The notes under the pieces were generated by a model that was given only the letters and a program-made list of their open reading frames with translations, made no database searches and was not told the DNA's origin. A program made the translations under genes and the position numbers. From assembly GCA_965206125.1 (NCBI GenBank), contig CBDBIN010000046.1, forward strand, positions 992,001 to 1,056,000: DNA of 64,000 bases, given 5' to 3'. Positions 16,971 through 26,158 of the stretch are shown piece after piece (within the stretch, counting starts at the first letter, position 1; each line of letters starts with the position of its first letter). Origin of the DNA: CAXWPM01 sp965206125 (lineage in GTDB: Bacteria; Acidobacteriota; Terriglobia; 20CM-2-55-15).

Positions 16971-18050
16971 TTGGTGAAGAGTTCACGCAATGAGCAACTC
17001 GCCGCCGATCCCGGTGTGCTCGAACCGGAACCGGTTTGTGAGTTCCAAGGCTATGAATCCGCCAGGAATGCGGGCAGCGTCGCCGTACTGCCGTGGCGGG
17101 CGGAGTCGGTGGCAGCATCGACCCTTGGTATTCGGACCGTCCGTTCTGCCGCCGACTTGGGCGATGAACGCTTCGGCCAGTGCCTGGTCCATCTGCAAAA
17201 GAGCCGTGCGGCGACGTGGTCGGATCTGACGGCAGCGTGGCACCTGCTCAAACCTGGCGGCCGGCTTTTGCTAGGCGGTGGAAATAGCCTGGGGATCAAC
17301 TCAGCGGTGAAGCGGCTCGCCAAGGAGCTCGGCCAGCAGCCACGGGTGCTGACGAATCGAGCCCATGCGCGAATCGTCCGGTTTCTCCGCAACGGTGGCG
17401 AGGGCCCTCTCGAGCCTGTCTTGCCCGCCATCGAAGTTACCGGACCGAGCGGACAATCGATCCGGTTCCTGGCGGCCCCCGGCGTCTTCAGCGAGAAGCG
17501 TGTCGACGCCGGTTCAGAGATCCTGTTGTCCGTCCTCGGCGACCGTGTTCCGCCGCAACGGATCGTCGATCTGGGCTGCGGAAACGGCGTACTCGGTCTG
17601 ATGGCGGCGATCCACTTTCCGGAATCGCAGGTCATGCTTCTCGATGCGGACGCCCGAGCGATTGCGTGTACGAAGAAGAACCGGGAAGCGCTGGAGATCC
17701 GAGAGCGCGGCGTAGTCCATTGGTGGGACGCGAGGGAGGCGCCGCCAGACACCGGATTCGATCTCGCACTGATCAATCCACCGTTTCATGACGGGAAGGC
17801 AGTCGACTTCGCCGCCGCACGCGCGATCTTCTCCCAGCTGCCCATCTTCATGAAAGTCGGGGCAACCGCGCTCATCGTCGCAAATCGGGCGCTGCCGTAC
17901 GAGGCGAATCTTACAGAGGTTGGCTCCACCACCACCCTCGTTGCGGAAAGCGGTTATAAACTGCTGTCGCTGACGGTGAAGAGCCGCTCCAGATCCTCCG
18001 GCGTCAGGCGTCGACATTCGCCTTCCGGCAGATCCCGCGGCAGGTCATAG
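16971..18050 (+). CDS. Class I SAM methyltransferase, RsmC/RlmG-like
   Basis: 359 aa with a TTG start (GTG at 16974 is an alternative) after AGGGGGGA. Two Rossmann-like halves are present. The C-terminal half has motif I VDLGCGNGVLGLMA and the N6/N2-methylase motif NPPF in LALINPPFHDG, as in RsmC and RlmG (rRNA guanine-N2 methyltransferases). The N-terminal half ends with LKPGGRLLLGGG, the degenerate first domain of that family. Homologues end soon after the LLSLTVKSR position; about 20 extra residues rich in Arg and Ser follow here, where the frame runs into the convergent pseudouridine synthase gene (97-bp overlap). Confidence 0.78.
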   Translation: MVKSSRNEQLAADPGVLEPEPVCEFQGYESARNAGSVAVLPWRAESVAASTLGIRTVRSAADLGDERFGQCLVHLQKSRAATWSDLTAAWHLLKPGGRLLLGGGNSLGINSAVKRLAKELGQQPRVLTNRAHARIVRFLRNGGEGPLEPVLPAIEVTGPSGQSIRFLAAPGVFSEKRVDAGSEILLSVLGDRVPPQRIVDLGCGNGVLGLMAAIHFPESQVMLLDADARAIACTKKNREALEIRERGVVHWWDAREAPPDTGFDLALINPPFHDGKAVDFAAARAIFSQLPIFMKVGATALIVANRALPYEANLTEVGSTTTLVAESGYKLLSLTVKSRSRSSGVRRRHSPSGRSRGRS

Positions 18051-18688
18051 CCACCGATCCGATCGCGATGGAGTTCGATCACCCGTCCGCCCAGCGCTTC
18101 GATCATCCGACGAACCTGGTGCGTCCGCCCCTCTTCGAGCAGCATCACGGCTCGGCCGGGTTCCTCGATATGCAACATCGCCGGCAGCGTGAGCCTCTCG
18201 TCTCCGACTAGTTTGAGACCCTCTGCACACCGCTCGGTCGCGTTCGCGTCGAGTTGGCCGCGGTATCCGATGCGGTAGCGTTTCTCGAGTTTGCGGCGGG
18301 GATGGGTCAGCCGATGGTTCAGTTCGCCGTCGGTCGTCAGGACCACGAGTCCCGATGTCTCGCGATCGAGGCGACCGGCGACGTTGGGACCGGCGAGGCG
18401 AAACTCGCTCGGCAGCAAGTCGTCGACGATCGGTGCCTCACGCTCGTCGTGCGTGCAGGCGTAACCGACCGGCTTGTGGAGCACAAGATGCAGGACCGAG
18501 ATTGGCTCGGCCACCTCGTTACCATCGACCTCCACCGAACGACCGCCAACGCGGATCGAGGCATCGCGGCACACCTCGCCCGCCAGCCGCACGTGGCCAC
18601 GCCCAATCAAGATGCGCACCTGCCTGCGACTGCCAATACCCGCATGAGCGAGCCAGGCGTCGAGGCGCGTTCCCTCAGAATCCTTCAT
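17954..18688 (-). CDS. Pseudouridine synthase, RsuA/RluB family, with S4 domain
   Basis: About 244 aa from the ATG at 18688; an in-frame ATG at 18742 would add 18 residues. The N-terminal S4 RNA-binding domain is TRLDAWLAHAGIGSRRQVRILIGRGHVRL. The catalytic motif is GRLDRETSGLVVLTTDG with the nucleophilic Asp. The C-terminal EEGRTHQVRRMIEALGG matches the family KEGRxHQVRRM motif. It modifies uridine in rRNA; whether it is the 16S (RsuA) or 23S (RluB/RluE/RluF) type cannot be settled. The 3' end overlaps the methyltransferase gene by 97 bp, and the IS30 element begins about 50 bp upstream of its start. Confidence 0.85.
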   Translation of the reverse strand: MKDSEGTRLDAWLAHAGIGSRRQVRILIGRGHVRLAGEVCRDASIRVGGRSVEVDGNEVAEPISVLHLVLHKPVGYACTHDEREAPIVDDLLPSEFRLAGPNVAGRLDRETSGLVVLTTDGELNHRLTHPRRKLEKRYRIGYRGQLDANATERCAEGLKLVGDERLTLPAMLHIEEPGRAVMLLEEGRTHQVRRMIEALGGRVIELHRDRIGGYDLPRDLPEGECRRLTPEDLERLFTVSDSSL

Positions 18689-18735
18689 ACGCCGCGGATT
18701 GTATCCCAGCGGGAAGTTGCCCGAGAAACAGGCTG

Positions 18736-19950
18736 GTCTCAATGGATCGACGCAACACTTTATCTTAAAAGGAAGAGGTGGAGTGTATGCGGAAAGGGAT
18801 GCGATTCGGTTTCACGGCGGCGGAGAAGGCGGAGGTATGGGATCGGTGGCGGCGAGGGGAATCTCTGCATGAGATCGGGCGAGCGTTTGGCAAGCTGTCA
18901 TCGTCTGTATATTGTCAGCTGGCGCATACCGGAGGCATTCGTCCTCGACCACGACGACGGTCGAGGTTGGCTTTGAGCCTGTCGGAACGTGAGGAGATCT
19001 CCCGCGGGATCGCGGCCGAGCAGTCGTTGCGTTCGATCGCAGAGTGTCTGGGGCGTTCACCCTCGACGGTGAGCCGGGAGATCCAGCGCAATGGGGGCTA
19101 TGATGACTACCGGGCGTCTGTCGCCGATGAACAGGCTTGGAACCGGGCCCGTCGCCCGAAGCGATGTCAGTTGGGTCGCCATCCGCGGTTACGGCGAATG
19201 GTGGCGAGGAAGCTCCGGCGGAATTGGTCGCCCGAACAGATCGCCGGCTGGCTGAAGCGATCCTATCCAGAGGATGAGTCGTATCACGTGTCCCACGAGA
19301 CGATCTATCGCAGCCTATTCGTGCAGGCGCGCGGGGTGTTTAAGAAAGAACTACTTAGACATCTGAGGTCGAGACGAACGATTCGTCGATCCCGACATTC
19401 CAGTCACAAAGGTCACGGGAAAGGGGATCTCGCCGATATCGTATCGATTCGTGAGCGCCCGGCCGAGGTCGAAGATCGTGCCGTTCCCGGTCACTGGGAG
19501 GGAGATCTGATAGTGGGATCGAACAACACCTACATTGCGACCCTGGTCGAACGCCATACCCGTTACGTGATGTTGGTGAAAGTGTCGGATAAACAGACCA
19601 AGACCGTCGTGCCTGCACTGATCAAGCACGCGAAGAAACTACCGACCGAGCTGTATAAATCGCTGACCTGGGATCGCGGCAAGGAAATGGGAGATCATCG
19701 GCGGTTTACCCTGGCGACCGACATCGACGTCTACTTCTGCGATCCGCAGAGTCCATGGCAACGTGGTTCCAATGAAAACACGAATGGCCTGCTCCGACAG
19801 TACTTCCCAAAGAGAACCGACTTATCGGTGCACTCGCAGGCGCACCTGAACAAGGTGGCACGTGAGCTCAATGAACGGCCGCGTAAGACGCTGGAGTTTG
19901 AAACTCCAGCAGAACGATTCAACGCTTGTGTTGCATCGATCGGTTGAGGT
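18736..19950 (+). mobile_element. IS30-family insertion sequence, copy 1
   Basis: Terminal regions are inverted imperfect copies: the left end CTCAATGGATCGACGCAACA (18738-18757) pairs with the right end read on the other strand, CTCAACCGATCGATGCAACA. It carries a full transposase. Exact outer ends and the 2-3 bp target duplication typical of IS30 could not be fixed by eye. The second copy at 38464-39463 shares everything from the transposase codon ~62 to the right end. Confidence 0.8.
18778..19947 (+). CDS. IS30-family transposase, copy 1
   Basis: 389 aa, full length. It has two N-terminal helix-turn-helix regions (KAEVWDRWRRGESLHEIGRAF and SIAECLGRSPSTVSREIQRNGG). The DDE core starts at GHWEGDLIVGSNN (first Asp), with TWDRGKEMGDH (second Asp) and DPQSPWQRGSNENTNGLLRQ (catalytic Glu), the standard IS30 layout. 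It is upstream-complete and likely active. Confidence 0.93.
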   Translation: MECMRKGMRFGFTAAEKAEVWDRWRRGESLHEIGRAFGKLSSSVYCQLAHTGGIRPRPRRRSRLALSLSEREEISRGIAAEQSLRSIAECLGRSPSTVSREIQRNGGYDDYRASVADEQAWNRARRPKRCQLGRHPRLRRMVARKLRRNWSPEQIAGWLKRSYPEDESYHVSHETIYRSLFVQARGVFKKELLRHLRSRRTIRRSRHSSHKGHGKGDLADIVSIRERPAEVEDRAVPGHWEGDLIVGSNNTYIATLVERHTRYVMLVKVSDKQTKTVVPALIKHAKKLPTELYKSLTWDRGKEMGDHRRFTLATDIDVYFCDPQSPWQRGSNENTNGLLRQYFPKRTDLSVHSQAHLNKVARELNERPRKTLEFETPAERFNACVASIG

Positions 19951-20074
19951 GGCAAGTGGTACCGGACGGGCTACAACGCCATCGTTTGTCTGTCGGGGGC
20001 GTGAGCCGACAGCAAGGCCAGAGCCAAACCGTACTTGTCGGTACTGGTCTGTTCCTGGCCTCTCCGAACCCTCG

Positions 20075-20209
20075 TCAACGCCTGCAAAACACCTCTGTCT
20101 CGAGGACCGCCTCGGTGTAAGGGCCGGCCAACACTTCGTGGGCCATGGAGTCGATCGCGTCGATCGCTTGAGTTAGTTGAAAGTTCTGCTCGGTGGTGAG
20201 TGTGTCCAT
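20075..20209 (-). CDS. Small open frame, possible gene stump
   Basis: 44 codons starting at an ATG with AAGGAGG about 9 bases upstream. The product is acidic and helical (starts MDTLTTEQNFQLTQAIDAID). It has a good ribosome-binding site but is short and lies between IS30 and IS4 copies, so it may be the 5' remnant of a gene lost by IS activity, or a small protein. The rest of 19950-20248 shows no other coding signal. Confidence 0.3.
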   Translation of the reverse strand: MDTLTTEQNFQLTQAIDAIDSMAHEVLAGPYTEAVLETEVFCRR

Positions 20210-20264
20210 TCGTCGTCGCCTCCTTGCGACTTAGTCGACATCCTGTCTCACTGCTGTCCGGACG

Positions 20265-21431
20265 TTAGTTGAATAGATTCAGTTGATTAGTCGAAAAGCA
20301 CAGATCCTCATCGGTAGCGATGTTGTTAAGTAGTTGATCCAATGGGATTCGTTCGAACATGGTCAGACTCAGAATCTGTAGCATTTCATACAAGCTGGCC
20401 GAGATGTGGAGTCGTTTTTTCACGATAGCGACCAGCAGGTAAGTGGAGACAGCAATCCACACTTGAGTTTTGACAGCGTTCTCGGAAGTGCCAAAGAAAA
20501 CTTTGATACGAAGATGCTGCTTGATCCATTTGAAGAACAACTCGACCTGCCACCGGCATCGATAAAGCTCGGTGATAGTGATTGCCGGCAGCGTGAAGTT
20601 GTTGGTCAGGAACACCAACCGCTTTCCGGTTTTGGGATCTTTGAATCGGATGCGGCGCAAAGGCGCTTCGAAGTCTTGGCGCGTGTAGAAGCCAGTCAGC
20701 ATGATGGTCTGATCGCAGATCAATCCGGAGTTCCGATCGACGGTATGAGAGTAGCGGCACCGGGCTTTGAGATTGGACTTGGCTCGGGTCACAAAGAAGC
20801 TGCCTGCCTGGTGAAGACCGTAGAGACGGCGGAAGTCGATGTAGGCACGGTCCATGATGTAGAAGGCTCCTGGTTCGGGCAGCAACAGGTCCAGAACATT
20901 CACGTCGTGAAGCTTGCCGTCGCTGATATGGATGAACGAAGGGATATTGCCGCGCAGGTCCAAAAGCGTGTGCAGTTTGATCGCCGCTTTGGCCGAGCGA
21001 AACGGTGCCCAGGAAAACACCGAGAGACACAAGTCGATGGTACTGGCATCCAAGGCGTAGACCGTCTCTTTCAGATCGACGCCAAACGGTTCGTCCGCAT
21101 ACAAACGCCGAGCAATCCGGATCAGAGACTGCGCAAAGTCGGCGTAGATGCGCCAGTCGCGCACTTGGTTGGCATCGGCAAGCGTGCTGCGCGACACTCG
21201 GCCCTGAATGCCCATGTGGTAGAGCTTGGTTTCTTGCGCTCGCAGACACGCTTCGATGTCGCGCAGACTTTCCCGATAGGTCAGTTGAGCGAACGCCATG
21301 CACAAGTATTGATCGAGGCAGGAAAAGCTCTTCACCTTGCGCTCTCCAGCGTACCGGGCCACGCACCGTCGAAACGTTGTCAGCGGCAGATGTTGTGTGA
21401 CTTGCGCGAACACCAGCTTTCCCAGGTTCAT
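20265..21431 (-). CDS. IS4-family transposase, copy 2
   Basis: 388 aa, identical to the copy at 10168-11334 except for an Arg-to-Cys change (KARCRYS). All DDE/YREK motifs are present. The coding region is intact, but the element's left terminal repeat is separated from it by the 1.7-kb nested insertion, which probably impairs self-mobilisation of this copy. Confidence 0.93.
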   Translation of the reverse strand: MNLGKLVFAQVTQHLPLTTFRRCVARYAGERKVKSFSCLDQYLCMAFAQLTYRESLRDIEACLRAQETKLYHMGIQGRVSRSTLADANQVRDWRIYADFAQSLIRIARRLYADEPFGVDLKETVYALDASTIDLCLSVFSWAPFRSAKAAIKLHTLLDLRGNIPSFIHISDGKLHDVNVLDLLLPEPGAFYIMDRAYIDFRRLYGLHQAGSFFVTRAKSNLKARCRYSHTVDRNSGLICDQTIMLTGFYTRQDFEAPLRRIRFKDPKTGKRLVFLTNNFTLPAITITELYRCRWQVELFFKWIKQHLRIKVFFGTSENAVKTQVWIAVSTYLLVAIVKKRLHISASLYEMLQILSLTMFERIPLDQLLNNIATDEDLCFSTNQLNLFN

Positions 21432-21549
21432 CGATGCCTCCCGCGATTGAGTTCCTCGCAGGGTCGCAAATCGATGAGCAACGTTTCAAATCGAGACCAA
21501 ACAAAACCATGAGTTATTCATTCCCAATCAAACACTTACTGGGCTCTAG

Positions 21550-23285
21550 CCCCTATATTTCACGGATAGGACCAGAAAAGGCCGCCCTGTTTGGCATAAA
21601 GCGTTTGACGAGAAACGTTTAAAAACCCAAACGGAGACGGCCCTTATGAGAACAGAGTGTAAGCAAGCCACGTTCGAATTTCACGGACTTTTTCAACGGA
21701 AAGTGAAGGCGCGATTCGACGGCGGAAAGATCACCTCCGACGCGGGTGTTCTGCTGTTGAGGGAAGTCGAGAAGCGGACGGGTTTGATCGCCGGACTGGA
21801 GCAGTGTTTTACCGATCACCGGGACCCGAGGTTGATCGAACACAGCGTGAAGGAGTTGTTGGGCCAGCGGATTTATGGACTGTGCTTGGGCTATGAGGAC
21901 CTGAACGACCACGACCAGCTACGGACCGATCCGATGCTGGCCGTGGCGGTGGAGAAGGCCGATCCACTGGGAAAAAACCGGCGGCAGGCCGGAGACCGGG
22001 GAAAGGCGTTGGCAGGCAAGTGCACGCTGAACCGGTTGGAACTGACCGCAGAGCAGGTCGATGGCCAGGAGCGGTACAAGAAGATCGCCATGGATGGCGA
22101 CAAGATCGACCGGTGGATGGTCGACGCGTTTATCGCGGCCCACGAATCGGAGCCCTCTGAGATCGTTCTGGACCTGGATGCCACCGACGATACGATCCAT
22201 GGCAACCAGGAAGGACGGTTCTTTCACGGCTACTACGGCAACTACTGCTACCTGCCGTTGTACATCTTCTCGGGAGAACATCTGCTGTGCGCCCGGCTCC
22301 GGCGTTCCAACATTGACGGGGCCGACGGAGCGGTGGATGAGTTAGAGCGCATCGTCGGTCAGATCCGACAGGTGTGGCCCACAGTATCGATCATCATCCG
22401 GGCCGACTCGGGCTTTTGCAGGGATGAACTGCTCGCCTGGTGTGAATCCCATCCGGTCGATTATGTGATCGGGTTGGCCAAGAACAGTCGTCTCAAGCAA
22501 GAAATCGCTGAAGAAATGGTTCAGGCGGAAGCGGAGTTTAACGCCACCGGGAAACCGGCGCGGGTGTTTAAGGATTTCCAGTACCGGACTCTAAACAGCT
22601 GGACCCGCGCGCGACGCGTCGTCGGCAAGGCGGAGTTCCTGGACAAGGGCGCCAATCCCCGATTCATCGTGACCTCCCTGCCGCCGGAACGCTTCCAAGC
22701 CCGCGCTTTGTATGAGGACTTCTACTGCGCGCGGGGCGACATGGAGAACCGTATCAAGGAACAGCAGTTGGACCTATTTGCGGACCGGACCAGCGCGGCG
22801 ACCATGCGCGCCAATCAGCTCCGGCTCTATCTCTCCTCAGCTGCGTACATGCTCATGCATGCCCTGCGACGCCTCGGGCTCAAAGATACCGCGATGGCCC
22901 ATGCCCAGTGCGGGACCATCCGTCTGAAGCTTCTCAAAATCGGCGCCCGAATCCGCCTGACGGTCCGCAACGTCTGGATCTCGATGTCGGAGGCCTATCC
23001 CTATCCCGAAACCTTCGCCCTTATCATGCGGAACCTGCAGTCGATTCCGCTTCGTTGCTGACGACACGATTCACCCACAACCGAAAAACTCACTTCTTCA
23101 TCTGCACAGGGCCGAGGTCTGCCTCCACACGCCGAATCATGCCCCTGTCGTGCCAAACGAGTCGACCTCACGTCCTCAACAACGACTGATTCCCCCGATT
23201 CACCGACTCCAGGATTCAGAACTCGCCGCAATTCGTTTCTCGTACCCGAAAACCAGCCGATTCCCGGATTGGTGACCCATCCGGG
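21550..23285 (+). mobile_element. IS1380-family insertion sequence nested in IS4 copy 2
   Basis: 1736 bp flanked by the 4-bp duplication CTAG (21546-21549 and 23286-23289), which is single in the intact IS4 copy. Ends are imperfect inverted repeats: left CCCCTATATTTCAC, right (other strand) CCCGGATGGGTCAC. A 4-5 bp duplication is normal for IS1380. About 220 bp after the transposase gene to the right end is non-coding. Confidence 0.88.
21646..23061 (+). CDS. IS1380-family transposase
   Basis: 471 aa, the usual size. The N-terminal FHGLFQRKVKARFDGGKITSDAGVLLLREVEKRTGL block is the conserved opening of IS1380 transposases (here given in part: DGGKITSDAGVLLLREVE). Catalytic-region motifs include VLDLDATDDTIHGNQEG (first Asp), IIRADSGFCRDELL (second Asp) and CARGDMENRIKEQQLDLF (Glu region with the family's RGDMENRIKE signature). 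Preceded by GGAG-like GACGG weak site. Intact. Confidence 0.93.
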   Translation: MRTECKQATFEFHGLFQRKVKARFDGGKITSDAGVLLLREVEKRTGLIAGLEQCFTDHRDPRLIEHSVKELLGQRIYGLCLGYEDLNDHDQLRTDPMLAVAVEKADPLGKNRRQAGDRGKALAGKCTLNRLELTAEQVDGQERYKKIAMDGDKIDRWMVDAFIAAHESEPSEIVLDLDATDDTIHGNQEGRFFHGYYGNYCYLPLYIFSGEHLLCARLRRSNIDGADGAVDELERIVGQIRQVWPTVSIIIRADSGFCRDELLAWCESHPVDYVIGLAKNSRLKQEIAEEMVQAEAEFNATGKPARVFKDFQYRTLNSWTRARRVVGKAEFLDKGANPRFIVTSLPPERFQARALYEDFYCARGDMENRIKEQQLDLFADRTSAATMRANQLRLYLSSAAYMLMHALRRLGLKDTAMAHAQCGTIRLKLLKIGARIRLTVRNVWISMSEAYPYPETFALIMRNLQSIPLRC

Positions 23286-23397
23286 CTAGCCCTCCGACGT
23301 CCGGACAGCAGTGATCCTGTCTCTTAACGAAAGATTTATCTGCCACACGATGTTCCGGGGCCATTCCCGAGTCAAGCCATTTTGGGTAGTCAAAAAG

Positions 23398-23428
23398 AAA
23401 AGGGGACATAGGTGCCTGTCCCTATTTT
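23398..23428. repeat. REP-like hairpin (family B), copy 3
   Basis: AAAAGGGGACA (23398-23408) and TGTCCCTATTTT (23417-23428) form an 11-bp stem with one G-T type mismatch and a loop with GGTGCC. It sits 9 bp after the stop of the orphan permease on the minus strand and ends in A-rich sequence on that strand, compatible with a terminator role. Confidence 0.7.
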
Positions 23429-23437
23429 CCCATCCTA

Positions 23438-26158
23438 TTATCCCTCCCGCAGCGCCTCGGTCGGTTCGACCCGGAGTGCGCGCCGCGCGGGCACGATGCA
23501 CGCGAGCATGCACACCCCCATCATGAGCGCCGCGTATGCCACGACCAGCCCGACTTCCCGCGTCGTCAAGGCCCCAATCACGACGCGCACTAAGGCGGCT
23601 ACAAGGCCGCCTCCCGCGATAATGCCGAGCCCCACCTGAGCGACCGGTCGTGAGAAGATCGCCGCGACGATGCGTCGCCGGTCGGCGCCCAACGCGACAC
23701 GAATCCCGATTTCGCGCGTCCGCCGCGAGACAGTGAACGCCATGACCGAGAAGACGCCCGCGAGCGAGAGCAGCAGGGCGATCGCACTCACCAGGAGGAG
23801 GAGCCAAAACAAGAAGTCCATCTCCAGCCACATCGTCGCTCCGACCTCGTCCAGAGGCAGGAGCTCGTGGAGCTGCAGTGTCGGGTCTACAGCGGCGGCG
23901 ATACGCCGGAGCCGCGGTGCGAACGATGCCGGGTCTCCCCCGAGGTGCACGACCATGTGGATCGGGACGGAGTTGCCGGGTTCGACGGGATCGTATAGAC
24001 CCGCGTCTTCGTCCAGATTGCCGTCCGCCATGCCCAGATCTCCCACGACGCCGACGATCTCATACCACGGACCCGGTTCCTGGCCCGCGGGAGTGGCGTT
24101 GCGAACTCGCCGACCGATCGGGTTGCGGCCTCCCAGGACCCCGCCGATGAAGGACTGGTTTACGATCACGACGCCCGGGTCGGAACCGACATCGCCGGAA
24201 TGGAAGCCGCGGCCTGAGAGGATAGGTGTGTCCAGAACATCGAAGTATTCCACATCGACCGCAGCAGCGCCGACACGGTGCCGGACGGCGGTGGCCTGGG
24301 GCGCTGCTTCTGGGACATCCACCTCGATCCAACGCTGCGGGTGATACGTGCGGGGCAACCGGTCGACAAAGGTCACCCCGGCAACGCCGGGTTCGGCCGC
24401 CAGGCGCCGTTCCAACTCCTGGTAGGTCGCACGGAAGCGCGCGAGGAACTCCGCCTGAGACGTGTCAGCGGACGCGCCGGATGGGGTCTCCTTGTCAATC
24501 TCGAGCCGCACCGATAGATACTCCTCTGCCGGGAATCCGACATCCAGCGTCTGGGTCTGCACCACGTGCCGTCGCGCGAAGAAAGCGGTCGCGGGGAAGG
24601 CGAGTGTGACCGCTATCTGCGTGACGATTACCGCGGTCCACACGCCGCCGAACTGCAGGCCGCCGCCCCCTCCAGCGCTTGCCTGCCGGAGTCGCGCCTC
24701 TACCCCGCGGCCGGTCACCTTTAGCGCGGGCACGACTCCCGCGATGACCGCGCCGAGCACTGTCAGCAGGCCGGCGTAGAGCACGGTCGCGGCCGCCAGG
24801 TTGTCGTCGAACCAGAACGGGAGGCGTCCTCCGGATTCAATCTTGAATACGCCCAACCACGACCGCAGTCCGAACCCCGCGGCCGCGAGCCCGGCGAGGG
24901 CAGCAACACTCCCGAGCACCAGTGCCTCGGCGAAGAGTTGCGTGATGATCCGGCCGCGGCTTGCCCCCAGGGCGGTCCTCACGACGATCTCGCTCTCTCG
25001 GGTCGCAGCACGCGCGAACATCAGCAAGGCGACGTTGCCGCAGACCAGGACCAGGAGCATCACCAGGAAGACGTTGATCGACATGAACCCCAGCGATTCC
25101 CACCCCGATATGTTCGTGATCGACTGCGCGTAGGGCATGACCTGGGGCCGCAGGCGTTCTTGCGTGTCCGGAAAGTCGGCCCCAGTGCGCAAGCCGATGG
25201 TGGTCAACTCCGCCTCGGCGTCGGCGAGCGTGACGCCCGGAGCGAGACGGCCGAAGACCTGGATGCCGGGCCCCTGGCGCCGTTCGTAGTCCAGGACGTT
25301 CAGCCGGAGCGGGACCCAGAGGTTGTGCGACACCGGGAACGCGAAGCCCTCCGGCATGACGCCGATCACCGTTGCCGGCGCGCTCCCCAGACGCACGTTC
25401 CGTCCAACCACGTCGGGCGCTTCCGCGAAGCGTGTCTGCCACACGTCGTAACCGATGACGACGACCGCAGGCGCCCCGATCCGTTCGTCCGCCTCGACAA
25501 GTGCCCGGCCCAGCAGCGGTGGGATACGGGCCAGTCGGAACGCAGACGCGCTGATCTCCGCCACCTGAATCGGCGCGGCTCGTCCCCCTTCGATGATCAG
25601 GTTGCGCTCAAGCGTGCGGAAGGCGCCGAGGTCTTCGACCGACTCGAGCTCCTCACGCCACGTGACGAAGTCGTGCAATGTCCGCGCTTCCACACTGCTC
25701 GACGTCGTGTTCCAAAGTCGGAGACCCACGATGCGATCGCCATCGTCCAACGGTAGCGTCGGGTGAACCACCTGGGTCACGAACTCGAAAGCGCCCGCCC
25801 CGGTGGCGATCGCGAACGCAATCGCGATGCCGCCAACCAAGGTCAGTCCTGGGTACTTGACCAGCATCCGAAAACCCAGTTTGAAATCCAGCCAGGAGGC
25901 CCAGATGGCCCGACCGTGTCCGAACGGCTCCTTGTTTGACCGAGAGGGCCGGCCGGCCGTTGGCCGCCGGAGCCGCTCACGAACCAGAGCGGCCGTCACG
26001 TCCAGTGTCTCCAGACCGGTCAGGAAACCGCCGATCAGTCGGCCACGGTGTCGGATGCGGTTGCGATGCGTTTCCTCAAGATCCCCCAGGACATCCTCGA
26101 TTCGACCCGGCGGTGCCACGCATCGCAAGAGTGCCGAGGTCCACCACGGCGCCGTCAT
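23438..26158 (-). CDS. Orphan ABC-transporter-like permease, ADOP type (FtsX/MacB domains), pair 1
   Basis: 906 aa. An N-terminal helical domain (residues 1-75, DVLGDLEETHRNR) precedes TM1 (about 104-126), a large periplasmic MacB-PCD domain, a central group of three TMs, a second periplasmic domain and a final FtsX group. The FtsX signature VSRRTREIGIRVALGADRRRI and the C-terminal PARRALRVEPTEALREG are present. No ATPase gene is adjacent. In the acidobacterial duplicated-orphan-permease family the partner and cargo are unknown; MacB homology suggests mechanotransmission or export across the envelope (inference). The start overlaps the PadR stop by 4 bp (ATGA). Confidence 0.85.
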   Translation of the reverse strand: MTAPWWTSALLRCVAPPGRIEDVLGDLEETHRNRIRHRGRLIGGFLTGLETLDVTAALVRERLRRPTAGRPSRSNKEPFGHGRAIWASWLDFKLGFRMLVKYPGLTLVGGIAIAFAIATGAGAFEFVTQVVHPTLPLDDGDRIVGLRLWNTTSSSVEARTLHDFVTWREELESVEDLGAFRTLERNLIIEGGRAAPIQVAEISASAFRLARIPPLLGRALVEADERIGAPAVVVIGYDVWQTRFAEAPDVVGRNVRLGSAPATVIGVMPEGFAFPVSHNLWVPLRLNVLDYERRQGPGIQVFGRLAPGVTLADAEAELTTIGLRTGADFPDTQERLRPQVMPYAQSITNISGWESLGFMSINVFLVMLLVLVCGNVALLMFARAATRESEIVVRTALGASRGRIITQLFAEALVLGSVAALAGLAAAGFGLRSWLGVFKIESGGRLPFWFDDNLAAATVLYAGLLTVLGAVIAGVVPALKVTGRGVEARLRQASAGGGGGLQFGGVWTAVIVTQIAVTLAFPATAFFARRHVVQTQTLDVGFPAEEYLSVRLEIDKETPSGASADTSQAEFLARFRATYQELERRLAAEPGVAGVTFVDRLPRTYHPQRWIEVDVPEAAPQATAVRHRVGAAAVDVEYFDVLDTPILSGRGFHSGDVGSDPGVVIVNQSFIGGVLGGRNPIGRRVRNATPAGQEPGPWYEIVGVVGDLGMADGNLDEDAGLYDPVEPGNSVPIHMVVHLGGDPASFAPRLRRIAAAVDPTLQLHELLPLDEVGATMWLEMDFLFWLLLLVSAIALLLSLAGVFSVMAFTVSRRTREIGIRVALGADRRRIVAAIFSRPVAQVGLGIIAGGGLVAALVRVVIGALTTREVGLVVAYAALMMGVCMLACIVPARRALRVEPTEALREG

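Larger units (their letters stand above)
20249..23313 (-). mobile_element. IS4-family insertion sequence, copy 2, split by a nested IS1380 element
   Basis: The right terminal repeat CACTGCTGTCCGGACGT is at 20249-20265 and the matching inverted left end is at 23297-23313. The 9-bp target duplication ATCCTGTCT flanks the whole (20240-20248 and 23314-23322). Inside, an IS1380-family element (21550-23285) sits about 25 bp from the outer left end. Without it the IS4 would be the same length as copy 1. Confidence 0.92.
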
